Shown one piece after another: positions 1 through 5,951 of a stretch of 7,012 nucleotides of DNA (positions are counted from its first letter, which is position 1; every line of letters starts with the position of its first letter). Position numbers and translations under genes: made by a program. The stretch comes from CF-161 sp035259145 (GTDB lineage Bacteria; Chloroflexota; Dormibacteria; Dormibacterales; Dormibacteraceae), in the NCBI GenBank assembly GCA_035259145.1, contig DATFWQ010000362.1:1-7012 (forward strand), read 5' to 3'. A model generated the notes under the pieces. The model was not told the DNA's origin, ran no database searches, and saw only the letters and a program-made list of their open reading frames with translations.

Positions 1-285
1 GCGTTTGGGCGCGTCTGCCTGGTGGGCGACGCTGCGTTCGTCGTGCGGCCGCACGCTGCCGCGGGAACAGCCAAAGCCGCGGCCGATGCCTGGGAGTTGG
101 CACGGGCGCTGGAGGCGGAGCCCGACATCGAGTGCGCGCTCGCGGCATGGGAGCCCGGCCAGCTCCGGCTCGCCCGGAACCTGCTCGAGCGGACGAGGCG
201 GATCGGCCGGCGTTCGCAGGTCGACTGCAACTGGACGCCGGGCGATCCCGAGCTGATCTTCGGCCTCAATGAGCCCGGGCACTGA
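1..285 (+). CDS. FAD-dependent monooxygenase (class A flavoprotein hydroxylase), C-terminal part
   Basis: The gene is cut by the left edge; 94 C-terminal residues are visible, ending in TGA at 283-285. The visible part opens with FGRVCLVGDAAFVVRPH. This matches the GD motif of class A flavin hydroxylases (PHBH/UbiH superfamily, FAD_binding_3), where the Asp contacts the FAD ribityl chain. The following segment AAAGTAKAAADAWELARAL is the usual G-x-x-K-A-x-x-DA-x-x-LA-x-AL helix that closes the FAD site. By family knowledge such enzymes use NAD(P)H and O2 to hydroxylate aromatic or heteroaromatic rings. The variant with RPH in place of HPM after GDAA resembles the 2,6-dihydroxypyridine 3-monooxygenase branch, but the substrate-binding domain is off the window, so the substrate is unknown. 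The stop lies 17 bp inside the next gene, which points to translational coupling and a shared operon. Confidence is high for the superfamily and low for the substrate. Confidence 0.88.
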   Translation, partial: AFGRVCLVGDAAFVVRPHAAAGTAKAAADAWELARALEAEPDIECALAAWEPGQLRLARNLLERTRRIGRRSQVDCNWTPGDPELIFGLNEPGH

Positions 286-1429
286 GAACGTCGCCGCCCG
301 CATGGCGGAGGCGGCGAGCGGCTTTCTCCATAGCCTCGATGAGGAACAGAGACCATTGGCGGGCTGGCCCTTCCCGGCCAACGAGGAGCGGTTGCGCTGG
401 TACTACACGCCGACCGACCATGGCGGCCTGCCCCTCGGCAGCATGCGGCCGGCTCAGCAGCAGCGCGCGTTCGAGCTCCTGGCCGCCGGGCTGTCGCGTC
501 CTGCCTACGTCACGGCCTGCACGATCGTCGGCCTCGAGAACGTCCTTGATGAGCTCGAGGGCTGGAGCATGCGCTGGGAGCGTGAGCGAGGCCGCGACCC
601 CGGCCTCTACTACGTTCGGGTCTTCGGGGACCCGGCCGGGCGCCAGCCCTGGTCCTGGCGGTTCGGAGGCCACCACGTCTCGGTCCACCACCTCGTCGCC
701 GACGGCCGTGTGCGTTCGAGCACGCCGCTATTCCTTGGCGCCGACCCCGCGGTCGCGCCTCTGCTCGGCGGCAGCGAGCTGAGGCCACTCGGCGGCACCG
801 AGGAACTCGGGCGTGAGCTCCTGGCCTCGCTCGACAGAGCCGATCGCGAGCAGGCGATCATCTCGCCGGTCGCGCCCTTCGACCTGGTCAGCGCCAACCG
901 TCCGCGAGTCTCCGATGGCGACCTGCCGCTCGAGCTGCCGCAGATCTGGCGGGGCCGGTTCCAGGGCGCCATCGGCGAGCGGGCCCAGGCCGCCCAGAAA
1001 CTGCTCGAGGCCCGTCTGGGGATACTTCCCGAGCACCTCGAGGCGGTCCGCTTCACGCCGGCGCCGAAGGGAGTCAGCGGCCGGGAACTCGGCGGCACGC
1101 AGCGCGAGCTGCTCGGGCGAATTGTCGCCGCCTACGTCGGCCGCCTCCCGGACGAACTGGCCGAGCTCGAGATGGCGAAGTACGGCGGAGAGGCCCTTGA
1201 CGACCTCTCTTTCGCGTGGGCAGGAGGCACCGACCGTGGAGTGCCACACTATTACCGCGTCCAGGGGCCACGTCTCCTGATCGAGTACGACAACGCGCAA
1301 CGCTCCGGCAACCACGCCCACAGCGTATGGCGCAACCCCGACGGCGACTTTGGTATGGACTTCCTCGGCGAACACCACCTGCATGAGGCGCGCGGCCAGT
1401 CGAGAAAGCCCTCGAGGAGGCTCACATGA
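269..1429 (+). CDS. DUF3500 domain-containing protein
   Basis: A 386-residue protein of the DUF3500 family, whose biochemical role I do not know. Family-like blocks in order: an N-terminal segment AASGFLHSLDEEQR (about 15-28); WYYTP (44-48) followed by GGLPLGSM; the signature PWSWRFGGHHVSVHH (127-141) with paired histidines; and a C-terminal block with LIEYDNAQ (337-344), NHAHSVWR (348-355), DFGMDFL (360-366) and HH (369-370). The clustered His and Asp residues could bind a metal, but that is inference. No signal peptide or membrane segment is seen, so it is probably cytoplasmic. The ATG at 269 overlaps the upstream monooxygenase by 17 bp and lacks a clear Shine-Dalgarno, which fits coupled translation; ATG 302, just before the conserved N-terminal segment, is an alternative start. 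The stop overlaps the next start as ATGA, so all three genes are probably cotranscribed. This context suggests a role in oxidative catabolism. Confidence 0.9.
   Translation: MSPGTENVAARMAEAASGFLHSLDEEQRPLAGWPFPANEERLRWYYTPTDHGGLPLGSMRPAQQQRAFELLAAGLSRPAYVTACTIVGLENVLDELEGWSMRWERERGRDPGLYYVRVFGDPAGRQPWSWRFGGHHVSVHHLVADGRVRSSTPLFLGADPAVAPLLGGSELRPLGGTEELGRELLASLDRADREQAIISPVAPFDLVSANRPRVSDGDLPLELPQIWRGRFQGAIGERAQAAQKLLEARLGILPEHLEAVRFTPAPKGVSGRELGGTQRELLGRIVAAYVGRLPDELAELEMAKYGGEALDDLSFAWAGGTDRGVPHYYRVQGPRLLIEYDNAQRSGNHAHSVWRNPDGDFGMDFLGEHHLHEARGQSRKPSRRLT
1414..1420 (+). promoter_or_regulatory. Shine-Dalgarno for the LLM oxidoreductase
   Basis: A GAGGAGG motif lies inside the last codons of the DUF3500 gene, 5 nt before the ATG at 1426. 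The strong site together with the ATGA stop/start overlap fixes the start of the LLM gene and indicates translational coupling to the gene before it. Confidence 0.85.
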
Positions 1430-2364
1430 AGATCGGTTTCGCGCTGCCGCACCAGGGCCCCGTGGCTACGAGAGACAACATGCGCCTGGTCGCAACTGAG
1501 GCCGAAACCATGGGCTACGACTCGCTGTGGACAAACGAGCGGCTCCTGGTCCCGGTCGACGCCAAGACGCCCTACCCGGGCAACGCCGCCGGCGTCCTGG
1601 ATGAGGAGTACAAGAACCACCTCGACCACCTGACGTGCATGACGTACGTCTCGGCGATCACCGAGCGGGTCCGGCTGGGCGTGAGCGTGATCAACATCCC
1701 CTGGTACAACCCTGTCCTGCTCGCGAAGCGGCTGGCCGCAATGGATGTACTGAGCAACGGCCGCATCACGGTCGGCGTCGGCCTGGGGTGGTCGGAGGAC
1801 GAGTGCGACGCGGCGAACGTCTCATTCCGCCAGCGGGGCCGTATCGGCGAGGAGGCGATCGAGTGCCTGCTCGCAGTGTGGGGTCCCGACCCGGTCGAGT
1901 ATCACGGCGAGTACTTCAACCTGGAGCCCGCGTACATCGGTCCCAAACCCGTCCAGAAGCCGCATCCGCCCATCATCGTCGGCGCCTTCGTGCCCAGGGC
2001 CCTCGACCGGGCCGGACGGCTGGCCGACGGCTTCACGGGATGCTGCGCTCCTGTAGGCGCACTGATCTCGATGATGCAGGCTGTGAAGAACGCGGCGGCG
2101 CAGCGGGGGCGCGACCCAGCACGGCTCATCACAGTGATGCGCTGCCTCGTCAACCGCACAGACAGCCGCCTCGACGACGCTACTCGCGCCGTTGCGCATG
2201 GCACCTGGGAGCAGATCGCGGAGGACGTGGAGAAGATGAATGACTCGGGCGTAGATGAGATCTTCTTCGATGTCGCGTTCCAGAAAGACGCTCAAAACCG
2301 CGACGGGCTGCTCCGCTACATGGAGCGGTTCCGCGAGATGGTCGCGGCTGGGGCGGCCTTATGA
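1426..2364 (+). CDS. LLM class F420-dependent oxidoreductase (TIGR03619-like)
   Basis: A 312-residue luciferase-like monooxygenase-fold (TIM barrel) protein, the usual length for the family. Features seen: N-terminal strand MKIGFALPHQGP (1-12); GYDSLWTNERL (30-40), the common G-[FY]-DS-L-W helix; TERVRLGVSVINIPWYNPVL (79-98), the typical T-x-R-[IV]-x-LG strand with a downstream NP; LSNGRITVGVGLGWSEDE (109-126), the hallmark S-x-GR-x-x-x-G-x-G-x-GW cofactor loop; and a PKPVQKPHPPIIVGAF segment (163-178). These fit the actinobacterial TIGR03619/Rv2161c-type F420-dependent subgroup better than bacterial luciferase. By family knowledge it would use reduced F420 (or possibly FMNH2) to reduce or oxygenate a small organic substrate in the cytoplasm. 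Cofactor choice cannot be settled from sequence alone. It overlaps the DUF3500 gene by 4 bp (ATGA) and has its own strong Shine-Dalgarno, so it is the third gene of the operon. Confidence 0.93.
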   Translation: MKIGFALPHQGPVATRDNMRLVATEAETMGYDSLWTNERLLVPVDAKTPYPGNAAGVLDEEYKNHLDHLTCMTYVSAITERVRLGVSVINIPWYNPVLLAKRLAAMDVLSNGRITVGVGLGWSEDECDAANVSFRQRGRIGEEAIECLLAVWGPDPVEYHGEYFNLEPAYIGPKPVQKPHPPIIVGAFVPRALDRAGRLADGFTGCCAPVGALISMMQAVKNAAAQRGRDPARLITVMRCLVNRTDSRLDDATRAVAHGTWEQIAEDVEKMNDSGVDEIFFDVAFQKDAQNRDGLLRYMERFREMVAAGAAL

Positions 2365-2420
2365 CCGACCTGGCCGAATGTCCGGTCCTCTCGGGGCTGT
2401 GGGTCGCCCGCGCGAGCTGA
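2361..2420 (+). CDS. Possible 19-residue mini-ORF coupled to the LLM gene
   Basis: An ATG overlaps the LLM stop as ATGA (2361-2364) and opens a 19-codon frame, MTDLAECPVLSGLWVARAS, ending in TGA at 2418-2420. Third codon positions are almost all G or C, as in neighbouring genes, but in DNA this GC-rich that is weak evidence. There is no strong Shine-Dalgarno, only a G-rich stretch before it. It could be a real short peptide, the remnant of a once longer fourth operon gene, or chance. No family is recognised. Confidence 0.2.
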   Translation: MTDLAECPVLSGLWVARAS

Positions 2421-2459
2421 GCGCTCAAGCTGGCAGGGCATGGCAGCATGATGGAAGAC

Positions 2460-2720
2460 ATGTGCCGCAACATCACCCCCCTTCGAGGACTCGAGCCGCC
2501 CGCCACGACCGAAGAGATCGAAGCCGCCGCCCGTCAGTACGTCCGCAAAGTCAGCGGCATCACCCACCCCACGGCTTCGACAGACGAGGCATTCGAGCGC
2601 GCCGTGGCCGCCATCGCCCGTGTCACCGCCGACGTACTGGGCGACCTGCCGCCAAGGCGACAGCCGCCGAAGACGCTCCCTCCTCTCCGCCGTCCCTCGG
2701 TGCGTGCTCGCCTCGCCTGA
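2460..2720 (+). CDS. DUF2277 domain-containing protein
   Basis: A small protein of 86 residues from the chosen ATG at 2460. The N terminus MCRNITPLRGLEPPATTEEI is the hallmark of DUF2277, which characteristically begins MCRNI or MCRSI, so I prefer 2460 over the in-frame ATGs at 2448 and 2451. A GGAAG just upstream of 2460 is too close to be a good ribosome site. The conserved AAARQYVRKVSG (residues 22-33), followed by T-x-P and then EAFERAVAAIARVT (43-56), also matches the family. After about residue 63 comes a Pro/Arg-rich basic tail, which could be disordered. No function is established for the family that I know of. It lies 95 nt after the LLM stop on the same strand, and could be cotranscribed with it or have its own promoter. 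Confidence 0.85.
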   Translation: MCRNITPLRGLEPPATTEEIEAAARQYVRKVSGITHPTASTDEAFERAVAAIARVTADVLGDLPPRRQPPKTLPPLRRPSVRARLA

Positions 2721-2792
2721 GAGGGCAAGAGCGACTACGAGGCGGGCGGACGGCCCTGATCACTGTGGGTCGGATGTTGGCATCATGTCCAG

Positions 2793-3491
2793 GTGCTTTC
2801 CACCTTCAATCCCGGCAATTACGCGTTCATCGTCGCCATCGGACGTCCGTTCTCGGCAGGGATCCTCGCCGACCCTGGCTTCGACCTCGTTCACGCCGTC
2901 TTCTCTCGACCTCTGCCACTCGGCCAGGGCCTGGACGCGGCTCGGAGGCAGGTCGAGTCCGCCGGCCGCCCTGCGACTGCGCTTGCGGCGTTCGAGCTTC
3001 GCATCCCGGAGCCACTCAGCTTCGACAGCTTTGCCGCCTTCAACGCGCCCTATGTTGAACAGATGTCGGCGCTGGGTCTCAAGAGCGGGGCCGAATGCGT
3101 GACGGCGCGCACCAACGTGGCGCCGACGATCGCCGGGATCACCGAGCCCTCTCTGTACGCGTTCACCTACACGGTTCCGCGCGGCTTCCGGGCAGGCCCA
3201 GCCTTCAGACTGTCAGGCGCGACCGAGGCGGAAAACGAGGGATCCCCGGACGACCGCATGCGGTCGATCCTCGAAGAGCTGGGCCGCCGGATGTCCGACC
3301 TGGGGGTCAGCTGGGATGACGCGACCGCCATCAACGTGTACGGCGCGGTGGGCTCGCCGATGGACGATGTTGTAAGCGAGTTCGGCTTGGCCGCGCTCAA
3401 TGGGCTCACGTGGTTCCCGTCGCTTCCGCCCATCCGCGACTTCCAGTTTGAGGTGGACGTCCGCGGTGTGGGCACTGAGATCGTCCTGTGA
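2793..3491 (+). CDS. RidA/YjgF-superfamily-like protein, possibly aminomuconate-deaminase-like
   Basis: A 232-residue protein. The start is GTG at 2793, the only ATG, GTG or TTG start after the in-frame stop at 2757-2759; no good Shine-Dalgarno is seen before it. Segments in order: PFSAGILADPGFDLVHAVF (19-37); a central block with FELRIPEP (67-74), FAAFNAPYVEQM (80-91) and ARTNVAP (105-111); EPSLYAFTYTVP (118-129); then FRLSGATEAE (138-147), LGVSWDDATAINVYGAVG (170-187), GLTWF (194-198) and PPIRDFQFEVDVRG (202-215). The C-terminal half follows the RidA order (gain-of-G strand, helix, D-x-T-x-x-N-x-Y strand, Pro-Pro-x-Arg, E-x-D-V strand). The overall architecture recalls long RidA-like proteins annotated as 2-amino-(5-chloro)muconate deaminase-like, from memory and not checked. 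RidA proteins hydrolyse reactive enamines/imines; aminomuconate deaminases act in aminophenol breakdown. Such an activity would suit the hydroxylase operon upstream, but that is inference. No signal peptide is seen. Confidence 0.72.
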   Translation: MLSTFNPGNYAFIVAIGRPFSAGILADPGFDLVHAVFSRPLPLGQGLDAARRQVESAGRPATALAAFELRIPEPLSFDSFAAFNAPYVEQMSALGLKSGAECVTARTNVAPTIAGITEPSLYAFTYTVPRGFRAGPAFRLSGATEAENEGSPDDRMRSILEELGRRMSDLGVSWDDATAINVYGAVGSPMDDVVSEFGLAALNGLTWFPSLPPIRDFQFEVDVRGVGTEIVL

Positions 3492-3493
3492 GG

Positions 3494-3525
3494 GAGTGGC
3501 CATGACTGCAACCAATCAGCCACTC
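3494..3525. terminator. Possible hairpin between convergent genes
   Basis: GAGTGGC (3494-3500) and GCCACTC (3519-3525) can form a 7-bp stem with an 18-nt loop. It sits in the 24-bp gap between the convergent RidA-like and ligase genes and reaches into the last codons of the ligase gene. No T-tract follows on either strand, so it is at best a weak bidirectional terminator. Confidence 0.25.
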
Positions 3526-4577
3526 AGGATCGCGGCCAGATCGTAGGAGACCGGCTCCTTCAGCTGGTCGTAGCTACAGGACGCGGGATCCCGGTCGGCC
3601 CGCCAGCGCCTGAACTGCGCCACGTGCCGGAAGCGGCTTCCCTCCAGGTGATCGTAGGCGACCTCGCAAACGAGCTCCGGACGCAGGGGCACCCACGACA
3701 TATCCTTGCCCGCGTTCCAGCGGTTCCCGACAGCCGGCAGCCGAGAAAACTCGGTCCACTCCGCCCACTCCGCCCAGGGGTGACCGCTCGTGTCCTCCAT
3801 CCGGTAAGGCCCGATCTCGTTCAGCAGCTCTTTCCGCCGCTCGACACTGAAGGACGCGGACACCCCGACGTGCTGCAGATGCCCCTTTCCATCGTGGAGG
3901 CCGAGCAGCAGCGATCCGACCACCCCGCCTGACTTGTGCCACCTGAACCCCGCCACAACACAGTCCGCTGTGCGCTCATGCTTGACCTTGAACATCAACC
4001 GCTTGTCGGGCACATACGGCAGGTCCGCCGGCTTGGCCACAAGCCCGTCGAGGCCGGCTCCTTCGAACTGATTGAACCACCGCTCGGCAACCGCCGGGTC
4101 GGTTGTGACGGGCGTGAGATGGAACGGTGGTCGCGCTCCAGCCAGCGCAGCCTCCAACCGCGACCGCCGCTCTTCGTAAGGCATCTTGCGAAGGTCAGCG
4201 TCCTCGAGGGCGAGGAGATCGAAGACGACGAAAGTGGCCGGCATCTCGGATGCAAGCAGGTTGATGCGTGACACCGCCGGATGGATTCGGAGCTGCAGGG
4301 CCTCGAAGTCCAGCCGGTCGCCCCTGCCGACCACGATCTCACCGTCAAGAACACATTGCTGCGGGAGGTTCTCACGAGCGGCGGCCATCAGCTCGGGGAA
4401 GTAGCGGTTGAGCGGCCTGGTGTTGCGACTGGCCAGCTCGATCTCAGATCCGTCACGGAACAAGAGACACCGGAATCCGTCCCACTTCGGTTCGTAGTAC
4501 ATCCCCTCGCGGCGGGGGATGCCCGAAACCGACCGCGCCAGCATCGGCAGGAAGGGCGGATTGATCGGGAGGTTCAT
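3516..4577 (-). CDS. ligC: ATP-dependent DNA ligase, LigC type
   Basis: A 353-residue ATP-dependent DNA ligase that seals nicks through a ligase-AMP intermediate. Nucleotidyltransferase motifs are intact: motif I EPKWDGFR (29-36) with K31 as the predicted AMP-accepting lysine; SRNTR (50-54); CVLDGEIVV (75-83), with E80; motif III FVVFDLLAL (116-124); motif IV EGAGLDGLVAKP (172-183); and motif V MFKVKHERTADCVV (195-208) with K197 and K199. An OB-fold domain follows from about residue 205, including GSLLLGLHDG (221-230), and ends with the Arg-rich motif VI region RHVAQFRRWRADRD (317-330). Size and the lack of polymerase or nuclease domains match mycobacterial-type LigC rather than multidomain LigD or the longer LigB. 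No Ku, LigD or polymerase-domain partner is in the window. The ATG at 4577 precedes the typical M-L-A segment (12-14) by few residues and has no strong Shine-Dalgarno, so it may be leaderless. Confidence 0.95.
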   Translation of the reverse strand: MNLPINPPFLPMLARSVSGIPRREGMYYEPKWDGFRCLLFRDGSEIELASRNTRPLNRYFPELMAAARENLPQQCVLDGEIVVGRGDRLDFEALQLRIHPAVSRINLLASEMPATFVVFDLLALEDADLRKMPYEERRSRLEAALAGARPPFHLTPVTTDPAVAERWFNQFEGAGLDGLVAKPADLPYVPDKRLMFKVKHERTADCVVAGFRWHKSGGVVGSLLLGLHDGKGHLQHVGVSASFSVERRKELLNEIGPYRMEDTSGHPWAEWAEWTEFSRLPAVGNRWNAGKDMSWVPLRPELVCEVAYDHLEGSRFRHVAQFRRWRADRDPASCSYDQLKEPVSYDLAAILSG

Positions 4578-4853
4578 GGGAATATGGTGATCGCTGAAGG
4601 CTCGGGAAGTGCCCGACAGCGTTCCGGCCCGACGGCATCATCCCGCCCGGGCGGCACTATGAGTCCTGGGATAGAAGCCTACCAGGAGCACGTCGCCGTT
4701 GAGGCACTGGTCGAGATCGCCCACCGTTCCGTGCAGTTCCACGCCTCACCATTGAAAGGCGCAGGGTGGTGAAGCCAGCCGGTCCAACATGAGGGAGGCC
4801 TGCCTACCCACAGGGGCCAGCCTGCCCGATTGCTGCGCCAACTGCTGACGAAT

Positions 4854-4877
4854 AGCGCGTGCGTCAATTCACGCGCT
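4854..4877. promoter_or_regulatory. 24-bp inverted repeat before the secreted-protein gene
   Basis: AGCGCGTG (4854-4861) and CACGCGCT (4870-4877) are perfect 8-bp inverted arms around the 8-nt AT-richer spacer CGTCAATT. The element ends 12 nt before the Shine-Dalgarno of the TTG-started gene. It could be an operator for a dimeric regulator or a 5' UTR hairpin that affects translation or mRNA stability. Both readings are inference. Confidence 0.5.
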
Positions 4878-4889
4878 GTAGAGACCCGC

Positions 4890-4897
4890 GAGGAGGT
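4890..4897 (+). promoter_or_regulatory. Strong Shine-Dalgarno that selects a TTG start
   Basis: GAGGAGGT is fully complementary to the anti-Shine-Dalgarno core and ends 5 nt before the TTG at 4903. It supports TTG 4903 over the in-frame ATG at 4921, which would remove the first six residues, including the single Arg that begins the signal peptide. Confidence 0.88.
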
Positions 4898-4902
4898 ACG
4901 AC

Positions 4903-5775
4903 TTGGCCGCATTACGTTCGATGTTTGCCGTCGGCGCGCTGTTGTTTACCATGCTTGGCGGGGCCACCACGGCCGGCGCCGACGACTCACACCACCAGAG
5001 TCTGACGTGCTCGGGGGCCAGCCTGCAGTCCCCCGGCGTGATAGCCCCCGGCACATACGATTCGATTACGGTGTCCGGCGTCTGCCTGATTCCGGGCGGC
5101 TCGGTGCATGTCGACCGGAATGTGGTGGTCACTTCGAGCAGCCTGCTCCTGGCCAACTTCCCGGCGCTCGGGCCGGGCACACCAGAGGGGGACGCCGACA
5201 TAACAGTGGGCGGCAACGTGCTGGTCGGCAATCGAGCGGTACTGGTCCTGGGCTGTGCGCCGAGTTTCGGCTGCGCCATAACCACAACCGACACGATCAG
5301 CGGCAACCTCCTGGCCGATGAGCCCCTCGGAGTGATCGTGCACGGCACCACCATCCGCGGCAACGTGGTCGAAACCGGGGGCGGCGGTGGCGTCACCTGC
5401 GATCCGGTAGGGGTCTTTACCCAGATCGGGAGCCCGGCATTCAGCGCCTACGACGACTCCAGCGTGGGTGGCAACATCGCGGTCACCGGCCTACGCTCGT
5501 GCTGGTTCGGGGTAGCACGCGTCCGGGTTGGCGGGAGCGCCATCTTCACGAGCAATGATCTCGCGGATCCCGACGCGATCGAGATCCTCTCGAACAACAT
5601 CTCTGGCAACCTGATCTGTGAAGAGAACAGCATGATGTGGAACAGCTTCGAGGCCAGTGAGGCGCTGTTCCCACGAGTCCCGGCGCCGAACACGGTGGGC
5701 GGCAAGCGCGTCGGCCAGTGCGTGCTGGCAAGCCCTACCACGCCGGGCGGCCCATTAGGGCCCGGCCCATTCTGA
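4903..5775 (+). CDS. Secreted Gly-Asn-repeat protein, probable beta-solenoid
   Basis: A 290-residue protein of no recognised named family. Residues 1-26 form a Sec signal peptide: one Arg (R5), a hydrophobic core (about 7-21), and a likely cleavage site after TTAGA before DDSHH. The mature part has recurring short V-x-GN-x-x-V motifs: VDRNVVV (70-76), VGGNVLVGN (102-110), ISGNLLAD (132-139), IRGNVVET (151-158), VGGNIAV (188-194), VGGSAIF (209-215) and ISGNLIC (233-239). Regularly spaced GN turns with beta-prone flanks suggest a beta-helix or bactofilin-like solenoid; this is inference. Eight cysteines (36, 61, 118, 124, 166, 200, 239, 273) all lie in the mature part, which fits disulfides outside the cell. 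The C terminus is Pro/Gly-rich, with no LPXTG sorting signal, lipobox or C-terminal membrane anchor, so it is probably released or non-covalently attached. It has its own TTG start, strong Shine-Dalgarno and terminator, so it appears monocistronic. Confidence 0.85.
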   Translation: MAALRSMFAVGALLFTMLGGATTAGADDSHHQSLTCSGASLQSPGVIAPGTYDSITVSGVCLIPGGSVHVDRNVVVTSSSLLLANFPALGPGTPEGDADITVGGNVLVGNRAVLVLGCAPSFGCAITTTDTISGNLLADEPLGVIVHGTTIRGNVVETGGGGGVTCDPVGVFTQIGSPAFSAYDDSSVGGNIAVTGLRSCWFGVARVRVGGSAIFTSNDLADPDAIEILSNNISGNLICEENSMMWNSFEASEALFPRVPAPNTVGGKRVGQCVLASPTTPGGPLGPGPF

Positions 5776-5790
5776 GCGTTAGCAGAGACC

Positions 5791-5829
5791 TGGCCCGGGT
5801 CCGCAGATGCGACCCGGGCCACCTTTTTT
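5791..5829 (+). terminator. Intrinsic terminator of the secreted-protein gene
   Basis: TGGCCCGGGTC (5791-5801) and GACCCGGGCCA (5811-5821) form a perfect 11-bp stem with a 9-nt loop. Two C residues and then six T residues (5824-5829) follow. The hairpin starts 15 nt after the stop of the secreted-protein gene. The opposite strand lacks a T-tract, so it acts on + strand transcription. Confidence 0.93.
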
Positions 5830-5890
5830 GGGGACCACGTCTCGCCGCTCATTGCGGTGTTAGAGGTCGCCGGCGCAGCAACGGCGGGCC

Positions 5891-5935
5891 GGCCCTGCTT
5901 GGGGGCCCGGCCCTGCTTGGGGGCCCGGCCCTGCT
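5891..5935. repeat. 18-bp tandem repeat, 2.5 copies
   Basis: The unit GGCCCTGCTTGGGGGCCC occurs at 5891-5908 and exactly again at 5909-5926, and a half copy GGCCCTGCT follows at 5927-5935. Each full unit can also fold on itself (GGCCC with GGGCC around the TGCTTGG core). It is non-coding as far as I can tell, between the + strand terminator and the 3' end of the - strand TetR gene. It may be a slippage-prone minisatellite or may slow transcription coming from the TetR gene. Confidence 0.85.
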
Positions 5936-5951
5936 CACTGGCCGGTATGCA

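Larger units (their letters stand above)
4578..4902. other. Non-coding region between divergent genes
   Basis: This 325-bp region lies between the start of the ligase gene (- strand) and the start of the secreted-protein gene (+ strand), so it must hold promoters for both unless the ligase is read from elsewhere. The open frames crossing it show no family features and run into the real genes in other frames. It contains a 12-bp perfect palindrome CCGCCCGGGCGG at 4643-4654, which is plausible by chance in GC-rich DNA, and the longer inverted repeat at 4854-4877. I could not identify convincing -35/-10 pairs on either strand. Confidence 0.6.

Noticed and set aside
2255..3058. 267-codon + strand open frame overlapping the LLM, DUF2277 and RidA-like genes
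   Set aside because: It is an Arg/Ser/Pro-rich shadow frame; the three overlapped genes have clear family signatures in other frames.
4501..4521. Hairpin-like ATCCCC / GGGGAT arms
   Set aside because: It lies inside the ligase coding region near the conserved N-terminal domain and is explained by codon constraints.
4643..4654. 12-bp perfect palindrome CCGCCCGGGCGG
   Set aside because: Short all-GC palindromes are expected by chance in DNA of this composition and no promoter is seen beside it.
4281..4772. Long + strand open frame across the ligase start and intergenic region
   Set aside because: It is mostly antisense to the ligase gene, has no recognisable domain, and its composition is that of a shadow frame in GC-rich DNA.
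4679..4912. - strand open frame of 77 codons in the intergenic region
   Set aside because: The peptide is rich in Trp, Ser and Arg with no family features and overlaps the Shine-Dalgarno and start of the secreted-protein gene.
4813..5026. 13-bp direct repeat GGGGCCAGCCTGC at 4813-4825 and 5014-5026
   Set aside because: The second copy is inside codons of the secreted protein, there are only two copies, and nothing else supports an attachment or recombination site.
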